Origin: Bradyrhizobium sp. MOS002 | Lineage (GTDB): Bacteria; Pseudomonadota; Alphaproteobacteria; Rhizobiales; Xanthobacteraceae | Assembly (NCBI RefSeq): GCF_003020115.1 | Contig: NZ_PYFX01000012.1 | Location: 1 to 64,000 of the forward strand | Length of the DNA: 64,000 nt | Direction of reading: 5' to 3' | Part shown: positions 16,211 through 24,279 of the stretch, piece after piece | Layout: every line of letters begins with the position of its first letter | How positions within the stretch are numbered: position 1 is the stretch's first letter | Translations under genes and position numbers: made by a program | Notes under the pieces: generated by a model | Database searches by the model: none | What the model was told of the DNA's origin: nothing | Seen by the model: only the letters and a program-made list of their open reading frames with translations

Positions 16211-19054
16211 GTGCCGGACACTAACGACCAGGATTCGGCCATTGCTTTCGGGCCGTTCCGGCTGTTCGCAAAGACGCGGCTGCTCGAGAAGGACGGCGCC
16301 CCGGTTCACCTCGGCGGCCGTGCGCTCGACATTCTCGTTTTTCTCGCCGAGCGCGCCGGCGAGGTCGTGGACAAGCGTGAGTTGATGCGGCGGGTCTGGG
16401 CCGACGTGAATGTGGACGAAGGCAGCCTGCGCTTTCACATCACGACGCTGCGCAAGGCCTTGGGCGATCCGAGCGAAGGCTCCCGCTACGTCGTCAACGT
16501 CCCCGGACGGGGTTATTGCTTCACGGCCGCGCTGCTCCGGGCCGCCCCATCGGAGAACCGGACCAGCCCGCCCGTTGCTTCGCCGCGCTCGCTGCCCTCG
16601 CCGCTTTCGAAGATGATCGGGCGGGACGATGCGGTCGAGAGGATTTCCGCCGAGCTTGCGCAACATCGCTTCGTCACGATCGTCGGCCCCGGCGGAATCG
16701 GCAAGACTTCGGTCGCACTGGCGGTCGCGCATCGCGAGTTCCAGGCCTTCGGCGGCCAGGTGTGTTTTGTCGATTTCGGCGCACTGAGGGAGACCCGGCT
16801 CGTTGCGGGAACGATTGCGGCCGCGCTGGGCCTGACAGTCAATTCCGACGACCCGATGCCGGGGTTGCTGACGTTCCTGCGCAACCGGCGGATGCTGTTG
16901 GTCTTCGACAGTTGCGAGCACATCCTCGACGATCTCGCCCCCCTGGCCGAACGCATCGTCCGGGAAGCGGGCGAGCTGCATATTCTCGCCACCAGCCGCG
17001 AATCCTTCCGTGCCGAAGGTGAGCGTGTCCATCGGCTGTTTCCACTGGATTGCCCGCCACAGCGCGACGGGCTCGGCATCGCCGACATCCTTGCTTATCC
17101 CGCAACTCAGCTCTTCGTGGAACGCATTGCGGAGAGCTTGAGCGAGTTCGAGCTCAGCGAAGAAGATGCGCCGCTCGTCGCCGATATCTGCCGCCGGCTG
17201 GACGGCATCGCGCTCGCGATCGAGCTCGCGGCCGGGCGTGTGAACGCCTATGGCATTGCCGGGACCGCCTCGCTGCTCGACAGCCGTTTCTCACTGCTAT
17301 GGCGCGGGCGGCGCACCGCTGTCCCGCGGCACCACACCCTCAGTGCGGCGCTCGCCTGGAGCTATGATTTGCTGCCGGCAACCGAAAGCGCAACGCTGCG
17401 CGGATTATCGGCGTTCGTCGGGCCGTTCACCCTGGAGGCCGCGCTTGCGGTCGCATCCTGTCAGGGCATCGGCGAGGCAGAAGCCGCCGAGGCGATCTCC
17501 AATCTGCTCTCAAAATCGCTGATCGCGACTTCCCCTGCGGAGCGGCGGCTGCGCTATCGCCTGCTGGATACGACGCGTGCCTTCGTCGCCGAGAAGCTCG
17601 TCGAGAACGGCGAAGCTGACCGCGTCGCACATGCCCACGCCGAATATTTCCGCGACTTCCTTCGCGACATCGCCGTCAAATCCACGGGCATGCAGACCGC
17701 GGGCGGCTTCCTTCCCTATGCCGACCACCTGCCCAATGTCCGGGCCGCGCTGACCTGGAGCTTTTCGGACGGCGGAGACCGAACGATCGGCGTGGATCTG
17801 GCGGCTTCAGCGGCTCAGTTCTTCCTCGAGCTGACATTGCTGACGGAATGCTACCGCTGGACCCAGCAGGCGCTGGCGTTGCTCGACGCGAGCGCGGTGG
17901 ATGGCCGCCATGAAATGATCTTGCAGGCCGCGCTCGGCGTCTCCGCGATGTTCACGCAGGGCAATACCGAAGCGGTCCGCTCGGCATTCACGCGCAGTCT
18001 CCAGCTTGCGCGGGAACTCCAGGATCTGCACTGGCAGCTCTGGCTGCTGCGCGGATTGCACATCTACCTCACCAGGGTCGGAGATTTTCACGGAGCACTC
18101 GGAACCGGTGAACAGGGCGAAAGCGTCGCGCGGAAGCTGAACGATCCCGCCAGCACGCTGAACGTGGAATGGATGCTGGGCGTCGCCCATCATTTGATCG
18201 GCAACCAGGACAAGGCGGTGCAGCTCTGCGAGAGCGCGATGTTGCATAATCCCGGCTCGCAGCGGCTGAATATCGGGCATCTCGGCTATGATGACCGCAT
18301 CGTCGCGCTGGTGGCGCTGGCGCGCGGGTTGTGGCTCACCGGCCGGCCCGATCGTGCGATCGAGGCGTCCCGATACACCATTCGCGAAGCCGAGCTGCTC
18401 GAGCAGCCGCTCACTCTCGGTATTTCCTTGATCTGGACCATCTACGTGTTCCTCTGGGTCGGCGACTTGGCCAATGCGGAAATCCTGATCGAGCGGCTGA
18501 TCGATCATTCCGCGCGGCATTTCCTCGGGCCCTACCACGCGGTCGGCATCGGCCAGAAGGGTGAGCTGCTGCTCCGCCGCGGCGACGTAGCCGCCGGGAT
18601 CGAGCACCTCCGCCGCAGCCAGGCCACGCTGTACGCGACGCGACACCGGATCATGACGACGGTGTTTGCGACCGCGCTCGCGGAGGGACTCGCGGCGCAG
18701 AACCAAGCCGACGAAGCCTTGCAGACCATCAATGACGCCATCGCAGAGATCCCCGAGCATGGCGAATCCTTCGACATGCCCGAGATGCTCAGGGTCAAGG
18801 GCGACATCCTCGCCCGGTCGGGCAATGCCGCGGAGGCCGAAAGCTGCTTCCGGGACTCGCTCGATCTGTCGCGCCGCCAATGCGCGCTCGGCTGGGAACT
18901 GCGGGGGGCCATCAGTCTCGGCCGGGTCTGGCGCCAGGCCGGAAAAGCCGGAGACGCACGTGCCCTGCTCGCCCCGCTCGTCGCGCGGTACCAGGAGGGC
19001 CTCCAGACCCGTGATCTCGTCGCCGCCAGGGAGCTCCTTACGGCGCTGAATTGA
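16211..19054 (+). CDS. Winged-helix STAND ATPase regulator (copy B)
   Basis: This is a 947-residue paralogue of copies A and C with the same order. A PhoB-type winged helix spans ~10-105 (ends RYVVNVPGRGYCF). A STAND ATPase follows, with P-loop GPGGIGKT at 159-166, Walker B LLVFDSCEH and ATSRESF. The C-terminal half is Ala/Leu-rich helical repeat. The GTG at 16211 is chosen over the longer frame from 15863 because homology to copy A begins at this residue and the conserved block lies just upstream. It is followed in the same direction by an unknown gene with a CTAAC array in between. It probably binds direct repeats near neighbouring genes; this is inference. Confidence 0.88.
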   Translation: MPDTNDQDSAIAFGPFRLFAKTRLLEKDGAPVHLGGRALDILVFLAERAGEVVDKRELMRRVWADVNVDEGSLRFHITTLRKALGDPSEGSRYVVNVPGRGYCFTAALLRAAPSENRTSPPVASPRSLPSPLSKMIGRDDAVERISAELAQHRFVTIVGPGGIGKTSVALAVAHREFQAFGGQVCFVDFGALRETRLVAGTIAAALGLTVNSDDPMPGLLTFLRNRRMLLVFDSCEHILDDLAPLAERIVREAGELHILATSRESFRAEGERVHRLFPLDCPPQRDGLGIADILAYPATQLFVERIAESLSEFELSEEDAPLVADICRRLDGIALAIELAAGRVNAYGIAGTASLLDSRFSLLWRGRRTAVPRHHTLSAALAWSYDLLPATESATLRGLSAFVGPFTLEAALAVASCQGIGEAEAAEAISNLLSKSLIATSPAERRLRYRLLDTTRAFVAEKLVENGEADRVAHAHAEYFRDFLRDIAVKSTGMQTAGGFLPYADHLPNVRAALTWSFSDGGDRTIGVDLAASAAQFFLELTLLTECYRWTQQALALLDASAVDGRHEMILQAALGVSAMFTQGNTEAVRSAFTRSLQLARELQDLHWQLWLLRGLHIYLTRVGDFHGALGTGEQGESVARKLNDPASTLNVEWMLGVAHHLIGNQDKAVQLCESAMLHNPGSQRLNIGHLGYDDRIVALVALARGLWLTGRPDRAIEASRYTIREAELLEQPLTLGISLIWTIYVFLWVGDLANAEILIERLIDHSARHFLGPYHAVGIGQKGELLLRRGDVAAGIEHLRRSQATLYATRHRIMTTVFATALAEGLAAQNQADEALQTINDAIAEIPEHGESFDMPEMLRVKGDILARSGNAAEAESCFRDSLDLSRRQCALGWELRGAISLGRVWRQAGKAGDARALLAPLVARYQEGLQTRDLVAARELLTALN

Positions 19055-19088
19055 GAGTATCTTCAACGGGATACCGTAAAAATATCCG

Positions 19089-19117
19089 CTCGCAACTCCT
19101 AACAACTTCTAACACGC
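19089..19117 (+). promoter_or_regulatory. CTAAC direct-repeat array III
   Basis: CTCGC, CTAAC and CTAAC are spaced exactly 10 bp apart (19089, 19099 and 19109), and the gene-proximal unit is CTAACACGC. The array lies 56 bp before the ATG of the unknown gene at 19173, in the same relative orientation as the other three arrays. Confidence 0.55.
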
Positions 19118-19172
19118 CAAGCCGCATCCGCCCCGCCATGGTGGTGTCACTTCACGGTGGATATGGCGGGAC

Positions 19173-19880
19173 ATGGCGCTTCTTGACGATGTAATTGATG
19201 CCAGCGGCGGACTCGCTCGCTGGAATAGCTTGAGCCGGTTCACGCTTCACCTCTCCGTCGCCGGAACGCTGTTCTCCAGCACCGGACATGCCAGCGAGTT
19301 CAAGGACGTGACGGCGGAGGGCTCGACCCGCACGCAGTCGGTCCGCTTCACCGGCATCACCGGCGGCGAACACTCCGGCTCTTTTCAGCCGGACGCGATC
19401 ACGATCGAAAGCCTCGAGGGTGAGATCCTCAGGACCTGGCGCAATCCGAGCCTTGCGTTCACCGAAACCGGTTCGCCCACGCTCGCGGACGAACTGCATC
19501 TCGTCTTCTTTTGCGGTGTCGCGATCTGGAATTATCTGACCAATCCATTCCTGCTCGCCCATCCCGACGTGGTGGTGGAGGAACTGCCACCGTGGCAGGA
19601 GAACAACGAGTCATGGCGGCGGTTGCGCGCGCAGTTCCCGCCGGGGCTGATCACGCTCGCGCCCGAGCAGATCTTCTATTTCGACGAGAACGCGTTGCAG
19701 CGGCGGACCGATCACGATCTCTTCGGAATGAAGGTCGCGCATTACTCCTGGGCCCATGACAGCTTCGGCGGCATCGTGGTGCCGACGCTCCGACGCGCGC
19801 AGACGCTGCGGCCCGACGGCACCGTGGTCGCCAAGCCCGTGCTGATGGACGTCGAGATCTTTGACGCCGTCTTCGAGTAG
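19173..19880 (+). CDS. Conserved unknown protein between two STAND regulators
   Basis: This is a 235-residue soluble protein without a signal peptide or transmembrane helix. It is rich in beta-type segments (FTLHLSVAGTL, SVRFTGITGGEHSGSF) and ends with DVEIFDAVFE. The alternating strands are loosely reminiscent of LolA-like or heme-degradation-associated barrel proteins, but no motif allows a firm assignment. It is flanked by regulators B (same direction) and C (convergent, 31 bp away) and has its own CTAAC array. It is therefore a good candidate for a controlled target. Confidence 0.75.
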   Translation: MALLDDVIDASGGLARWNSLSRFTLHLSVAGTLFSSTGHASEFKDVTAEGSTRTQSVRFTGITGGEHSGSFQPDAITIESLEGEILRTWRNPSLAFTETGSPTLADELHLVFFCGVAIWNYLTNPFLLAHPDVVVEELPPWQENNESWRRLRAQFPPGLITLAPEQIFYFDENALQRRTDHDLFGMKVAHYSWAHDSFGGIVVPTLRRAQTLRPDGTVVAKPVLMDVEIFDAVFE

Positions 19881-19911
19881 CAGCCCGCGCGAAAAATTCG
19901 CTTCGACTTGA

Positions 19912-22794
19912 TCAGGCCGCCGGCTCGTTCAGCATGCTCCGTGCCGCCCTGAGATCGGCGGTCTCGAACCCTTCCGAGAACCGGGCATAGGTTTTGGCGA
20001 GCTGTTCGAGTGGATGTTGCACAGGCTGCCGGATTCGAAGCCGCGCCAGCGACATCTCGGCTCGCAGCCGCCAGGATAACGCGCCCTGCTGTTCGGCGAG
20101 CGAGATCGAGGCGACGAGATCCGCCTCGGCCGCGTCGAGATTGCCGCCATAGGCCTCCAGTTCTCCTCGGAGACGGAGCAGCTCGGGCATGTCGAAGCCG
20201 CCGCCTTCCTGCTCGACCCGCGCAATGGTTTCGTGAACAACTTGAATGCCTTCCGTCAATCGTCCCAACGTGACCAAGCCTCGGGACAGATCCGCGGCGA
20301 ATGCCGAGGCATAGAGCTCGTAGCGATCGGCGTGCAGGCGTGGAAGCGCACTCCGCATCAGGTCGACGCCGCCGGCGACCTCGCCCCGAGCGATCATGCT
20401 CTGCGCGCGAAACCCCGCCGCGACGGCTTCGTAGGGCACGAGTCCGTGCATGCTCGCATGGGCGGCCAGACGATCGGTCATCGCCTCGACTGACGACCAA
20501 TCGCCGAGCCAGCCGAATACCGAAGCGGCCCAGCATAATGCGATACAATGCATGACCACGTCCTGCGGCGCTGACGCGCCGACAAGCGGCCGGACGCATT
20601 CAAGCGCGCGATCGGGAAAGCCGCGCAGCCATAGCACGCGCGCGAGCGGAATCTGCGGTGTGCGTGAATAGGCGAAATGCCCAGGTTGGGTCCCGCGGAG
20701 CGCAGCGTCGTCGCGCAGGCCCTGGTCGAGATGGGCTTGCGCCTCGGCCTGGTCTCCGGCGAGGTGATATGACACGCCGAGCAGCGCTTTGCTCCCGGCG
20801 ATGCCCGCAGTATCGCCGATGACGCGGGCAATCCGCTCGGCGTGAAGCGCAGTCGGCACCAGATGCCGATAGCGGCCGGTGCGGCGATAGAACATGTTGA
20901 GCCGGGACAACAGCCTGAATGTGTTGGCGTGATCGGAAAGCGCTTCCGCTATTTCCAGCCCGCGCCTGAGCGCCGCTTCCGCCTGCTCGCTGTTGCGCTC
21001 GGTGAACATGAAGGCGTGACCGAGCGTCGACTGAAGCTCGAGCTCCCATCTGCCGCCCCGATCGGCCTCATCGAGCATTGCGAGTGCGCGATCGGACCAG
21101 ATGCGCGCCTCGTTCAGCAAATTGAGGTCGACGAACAGCCTTGTGCAGCTGCCCGCGAGCGGCACACGCAAGCCGGTGCCTTCGTCGTTGGCGTAACTCC
21201 ATTGCAGCGCAGCGCGGGCATCGGCGACCAGGCTCGCGCGTTCCTGCGAACGTGACGCATGATCGCTGCCCTCCTTGTCCTTCATGCCCGCTTCGAGCGC
21301 GCATTGAACATAGCGAGCGTGACGGTACGCGATCTCGGCCAGCTGTCCACCGTCGGCCAGTTTCTGCAGGGCATAGGCGCGCGTTGCGTCAAGCAAGCGA
21401 TAGCGCCGCGATGCACCGTCCGGCTGGGTGGAAACCAGCGACTTCACCACAAGTTGCTCCAAGGCCTCGACGACGCGATCCTCCGGCATCTGCGCCCCGG
21501 CCGCGACCGCTATCACGCCCTTCAACGTGAAGTGACCTGCGAAGACGGCGAGGCGCTGGAATACGATCCGCTCGCTCTCGCCGATCAGACCGAAACTCCA
21601 GTCGAGCGTAGCGCCAAGCGTCTGCTGCCGCGGCGGCGCCGTTCGCCGCCCGCGCCATTCGAGCTGCAGCCGGTTCTCGAGCAGCGCCGCCATCTCGCGC
21701 AGTCCATAGAGACCGACACGTGCGGCAGCCAGCTCGATCGCCAGCGCGATGCCATCGAGCTTGCCGCAAATCCGGGCCAGGACCTCAGCATCCTCGTCGG
21801 TGATGTCGTCGCGATGCCCGGCCGCGACGGCGCGATCGACGAACAGGCGCACAGCGGGATAAGCCAGCACCTCGCCGGCACTGAGGCGGGTGCCCTGCGG
21901 CGGCCCAGAGAGCGAAACGAGCTCGAAAATCTGCTCGCCTTCCACCAGCAGCGACTCGCGGCTGGTTGCGAGGATGACGATGCCCGGCGCCTCCCGGTAG
22001 ATTTTTTCTGCAAGACGCGCGACCTCCTCGATGACGTGCTCGCAGCTGTCGAGCACGAGAAGCAGCCGCCGGCCCCGCAGGAGATTGACGATGCTGGCCG
22101 AGGGATCATCGTGGTGCACGACGAGGCCCAACGCTGCGGCAACCGTGCTCGCGACCAAGGCCCCGTCCTTAAGCGGACCGAATTCGAGGAAATGGACGTT
22201 GCCGTCGAAGCTATCGCACATCTCGTGCGCGACCGCGGTCGCAACGGTGGTCTTGCCGATGCCGCCCGGCCCTCGCAGCGTGACGAAGCGATCGCGGAGC
22301 AAGCGGGCCGCCAACTCGGCCACTGCGTCCTCCCGCCCGACCATCCGGTCCGATCGGCGCGGCAGCGAGGGTGGCGGCGCGGCCCTTTCGGGCGCACGCG
22401 ACGCCAGCGCGGACACCTCTGCGCGCTCGCCGCGCCGCACCGGCGCGACGAAGCAATAGCCCCGCCCCGGAATGGTGGTGATGTAGCGGGCACCATCCTT
22501 TCCATCGCCGAGCACCTTGCGCAGCTCCGCAACATGGACGCGCAGGCTGATCTCCTCGACGGAGAGCCCGGACCACGCATAGGCGAGAATCTCGTCCTTC
22601 GGGACCACTTCGCCGGCGCGACTGACCAGCAGCCGCAAAATATCCATCGCGCGGCTGCCGAGCCTGACCGGCAAGCCATCCTTCTCCAGCAGCCGCGACC
22701 GAAGCGAAAATGGCCCGAACGCGACGGTATCGAAATCGAGCATCGTCGCGGCGTCGCTGCCGCGGGAGCCGTGTCCCGCCGAGAGCTCGGTCAC
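19912..22794 (-). CDS. Winged-helix STAND ATPase regulator (copy C)
   Basis: This 960-residue paralogue of copies A and B is more diverged in the winged helix (ARYITTIPGRGYCF). The P-loop GPGGIGKT is at 175-182, with Walker B LLLVLDSCEH and ATSRESL, then the conserved RTAPPRQQTL before the helical-repeat half. The GTG at 22794 has an AGGATGAG site upstream; an ATG at 22743 also remains possible and would remove 17 weakly conserved residues. The conserved promoter block of copies A and B is absent here. CTAAC array IV lies in the shared region with the divergent AraC gene. Confidence 0.87.
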   Translation of the reverse strand: MTELSAGHGSRGSDAATMLDFDTVAFGPFSLRSRLLEKDGLPVRLGSRAMDILRLLVSRAGEVVPKDEILAYAWSGLSVEEISLRVHVAELRKVLGDGKDGARYITTIPGRGYCFVAPVRRGERAEVSALASRAPERAAPPPSLPRRSDRMVGREDAVAELAARLLRDRFVTLRGPGGIGKTTVATAVAHEMCDSFDGNVHFLEFGPLKDGALVASTVAAALGLVVHHDDPSASIVNLLRGRRLLLVLDSCEHVIEEVARLAEKIYREAPGIVILATSRESLLVEGEQIFELVSLSGPPQGTRLSAGEVLAYPAVRLFVDRAVAAGHRDDITDEDAEVLARICGKLDGIALAIELAAARVGLYGLREMAALLENRLQLEWRGRRTAPPRQQTLGATLDWSFGLIGESERIVFQRLAVFAGHFTLKGVIAVAAGAQMPEDRVVEALEQLVVKSLVSTQPDGASRRYRLLDATRAYALQKLADGGQLAEIAYRHARYVQCALEAGMKDKEGSDHASRSQERASLVADARAALQWSYANDEGTGLRVPLAGSCTRLFVDLNLLNEARIWSDRALAMLDEADRGGRWELELQSTLGHAFMFTERNSEQAEAALRRGLEIAEALSDHANTFRLLSRLNMFYRRTGRYRHLVPTALHAERIARVIGDTAGIAGSKALLGVSYHLAGDQAEAQAHLDQGLRDDAALRGTQPGHFAYSRTPQIPLARVLWLRGFPDRALECVRPLVGASAPQDVVMHCIALCWAASVFGWLGDWSSVEAMTDRLAAHASMHGLVPYEAVAAGFRAQSMIARGEVAGGVDLMRSALPRLHADRYELYASAFAADLSRGLVTLGRLTEGIQVVHETIARVEQEGGGFDMPELLRLRGELEAYGGNLDAAEADLVASISLAEQQGALSWRLRAEMSLARLRIRQPVQHPLEQLAKTYARFSEGFETADLRAARSMLNEPAA

Positions 22795-23148
22795 TTCTGA
22801 CTCATCCTGACAGCTGCTCCATGGAAGTGCGGCGCGACTATACCCGGCACTGGTGCTAGGTCCAGCGAGGGCACCGCACAGAACTCACACCGCCGCATCG
22901 ATCTCCACGGGATTTTCTGCGCTCTCCCCAGTCGGGTCGGAGATGCGCAAATATCTGATAAAATTTGAAAAAAAGACGCTTCCTGAGACGGGATGTCGCA
23001 CCTGATGCGGTCCCACAAAAACTAACACATCCTAATCACCACTAACGAGCTTGCAGCGCAGCTCACCCCTATCCTCTCACCATCGAAAACGCGGGGCTTT
23101 GCGCGTTTGCTGGTCGCAAACAGCGGAGAAAGCCCGGGAGGACGAACG
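22795..23148. other. Divergent region between regulator C and AraC gene
   Basis: There is no gene in this 354-bp stretch. It holds an AT-rich run around 22951-22975 and CTAAC array IV at 23022-23050. Both flanking genes point outward, so promoters for both must lie here. Confidence 0.6.
23022..23050 (+). promoter_or_regulatory. CTAAC direct-repeat array IV
   Basis: CTAAC, CTAAT and CTAACGAGC start at 23022, 23032 and 23042, an exact 10-bp period. The last unit ends 98 bp before the AraC start, the same distance as array I to its gene. This is the most regular of the four arrays. Confidence 0.62.
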
Positions 23149-24132
23149 ATGTTGACCAATTTGCAGGCGGCTGATGCCTGGATTGAATTTCCGGGCGGCT
23201 TGGAGGATTGCGAGATCCCCCAGGCAACACAGGCGATCATTCGGGAGCGTCAATGGCGTCAGATCGATCCGCGCGCGGGGGTGGCCGCCGAGGACATCGC
23301 GATCTCGCGATGGGAAGACCCGCGGAGCATCTCGTCGCACCAAGCGACGACGCCTGAGGATCGCTATTTCGCCGGCATCGCCCTCAAGACCACGCGCGCG
23401 AAACTCACCCGGGATCGCCAGCTCATTTTCGACGGGACCATGCCTGCGGGCACGCTGTATCTCACCGCGCCGTCGAAGCCCCTCGCCGTACAATTCCAGT
23501 CGCCATGCGCCTTCCTGCACTTTCACATTTCCGCGGATCATTTTCCGGCGCAATTTTCCGGAACCGAGGGATTGAATGATCTCGTGTTGTTGCGCGATCC
23601 GCTCGCAGCCGAGCTTGCCAAGGCACTGATCGATCTTGGCGACGCCGCGGATCACGAGTTTACGCGCTGCATTGGCCAAACCCTTGCGATGCATCTCGCG
23701 CGCCTGGAAGTGCCGCGCGCCAGGGTCAATGCCTTGCCGAAATGGCGGCTGCGGCGCGTCGAGCAGTATGTCGCCGATCAGTTTCACCGCTGCATCAGCC
23801 TGTCCGAACTCGCCAATGTCGCCGGCCTGTCCAGAATGCACTTTGCGGCGCAATTCCGCGCCGCGACCGGTTATCGCCCCCGGGAGTATCTGCTCAATCA
23901 CCGGGTCGAGCAGGCCAAGACGTTGCTGGCAACCACCGAGCGGCCGCTGGCGGAGATCGCGCTTGCCGTCGGCTTCAGTACGCAGGCGCATTTTTCGACT
24001 GTGTTCAAGCGCATCAGCGATCAATCCCCGGCACGGTGGCGCCTCGCCAGCAGGGGCGAACGGCGTGAGGTGCAAGCAGTGCCGCCGCGTCGTCCTTCTA
24101 CGGAGCGGGGCTGGATCAGCGCAGCCGCATAA
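23149..24132 (+). CDS. AraC-family transcription regulator
   Basis: This is a 327-residue regulator with an N-terminal ligand-type domain (residues ~1-215) and a C-terminal double helix-turn-helix. The second domain shows LSELANVAGLSRMHFAAQF, RPREYLLNHRVEQAK and the signature IALAVGFSTQAHFSTVFKR. The ATG at 23149 follows GGGAGGA. It is divergent from regulator C and preceded by CTAAC array IV, so it may be part of a cascade. Its own inducer and targets are unknown. Confidence 0.92.
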   Translation: MLTNLQAADAWIEFPGGLEDCEIPQATQAIIRERQWRQIDPRAGVAAEDIAISRWEDPRSISSHQATTPEDRYFAGIALKTTRAKLTRDRQLIFDGTMPAGTLYLTAPSKPLAVQFQSPCAFLHFHISADHFPAQFSGTEGLNDLVLLRDPLAAELAKALIDLGDAADHEFTRCIGQTLAMHLARLEVPRARVNALPKWRLRRVEQYVADQFHRCISLSELANVAGLSRMHFAAQFRAATGYRPREYLLNHRVEQAKTLLATTERPLAEIALAVGFSTQAHFSTVFKRISDQSPARWRLASRGERREVQAVPPRRPSTERGWISAAA

Positions 24133-24279
24133 GCATCCGCTCGCGCCCTCATCCTCCCGGGCCTGCGAGCCACTCGGGGCCGTCCCTGCACCCACACGGG
24201 GCGGCCCCATTTTCTTCATGACTCCCGCCGCCTTGCATCACGGCGGAAGCGACGATCACGCAGCCCGGACCGGGGTTCG

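Noticed and set aside
21259..22800. 513-residue plus-strand frame opposite regulator C
   Set aside because: Antisense shadow of the STAND regulator; repetitive Arg/Gln composition only.
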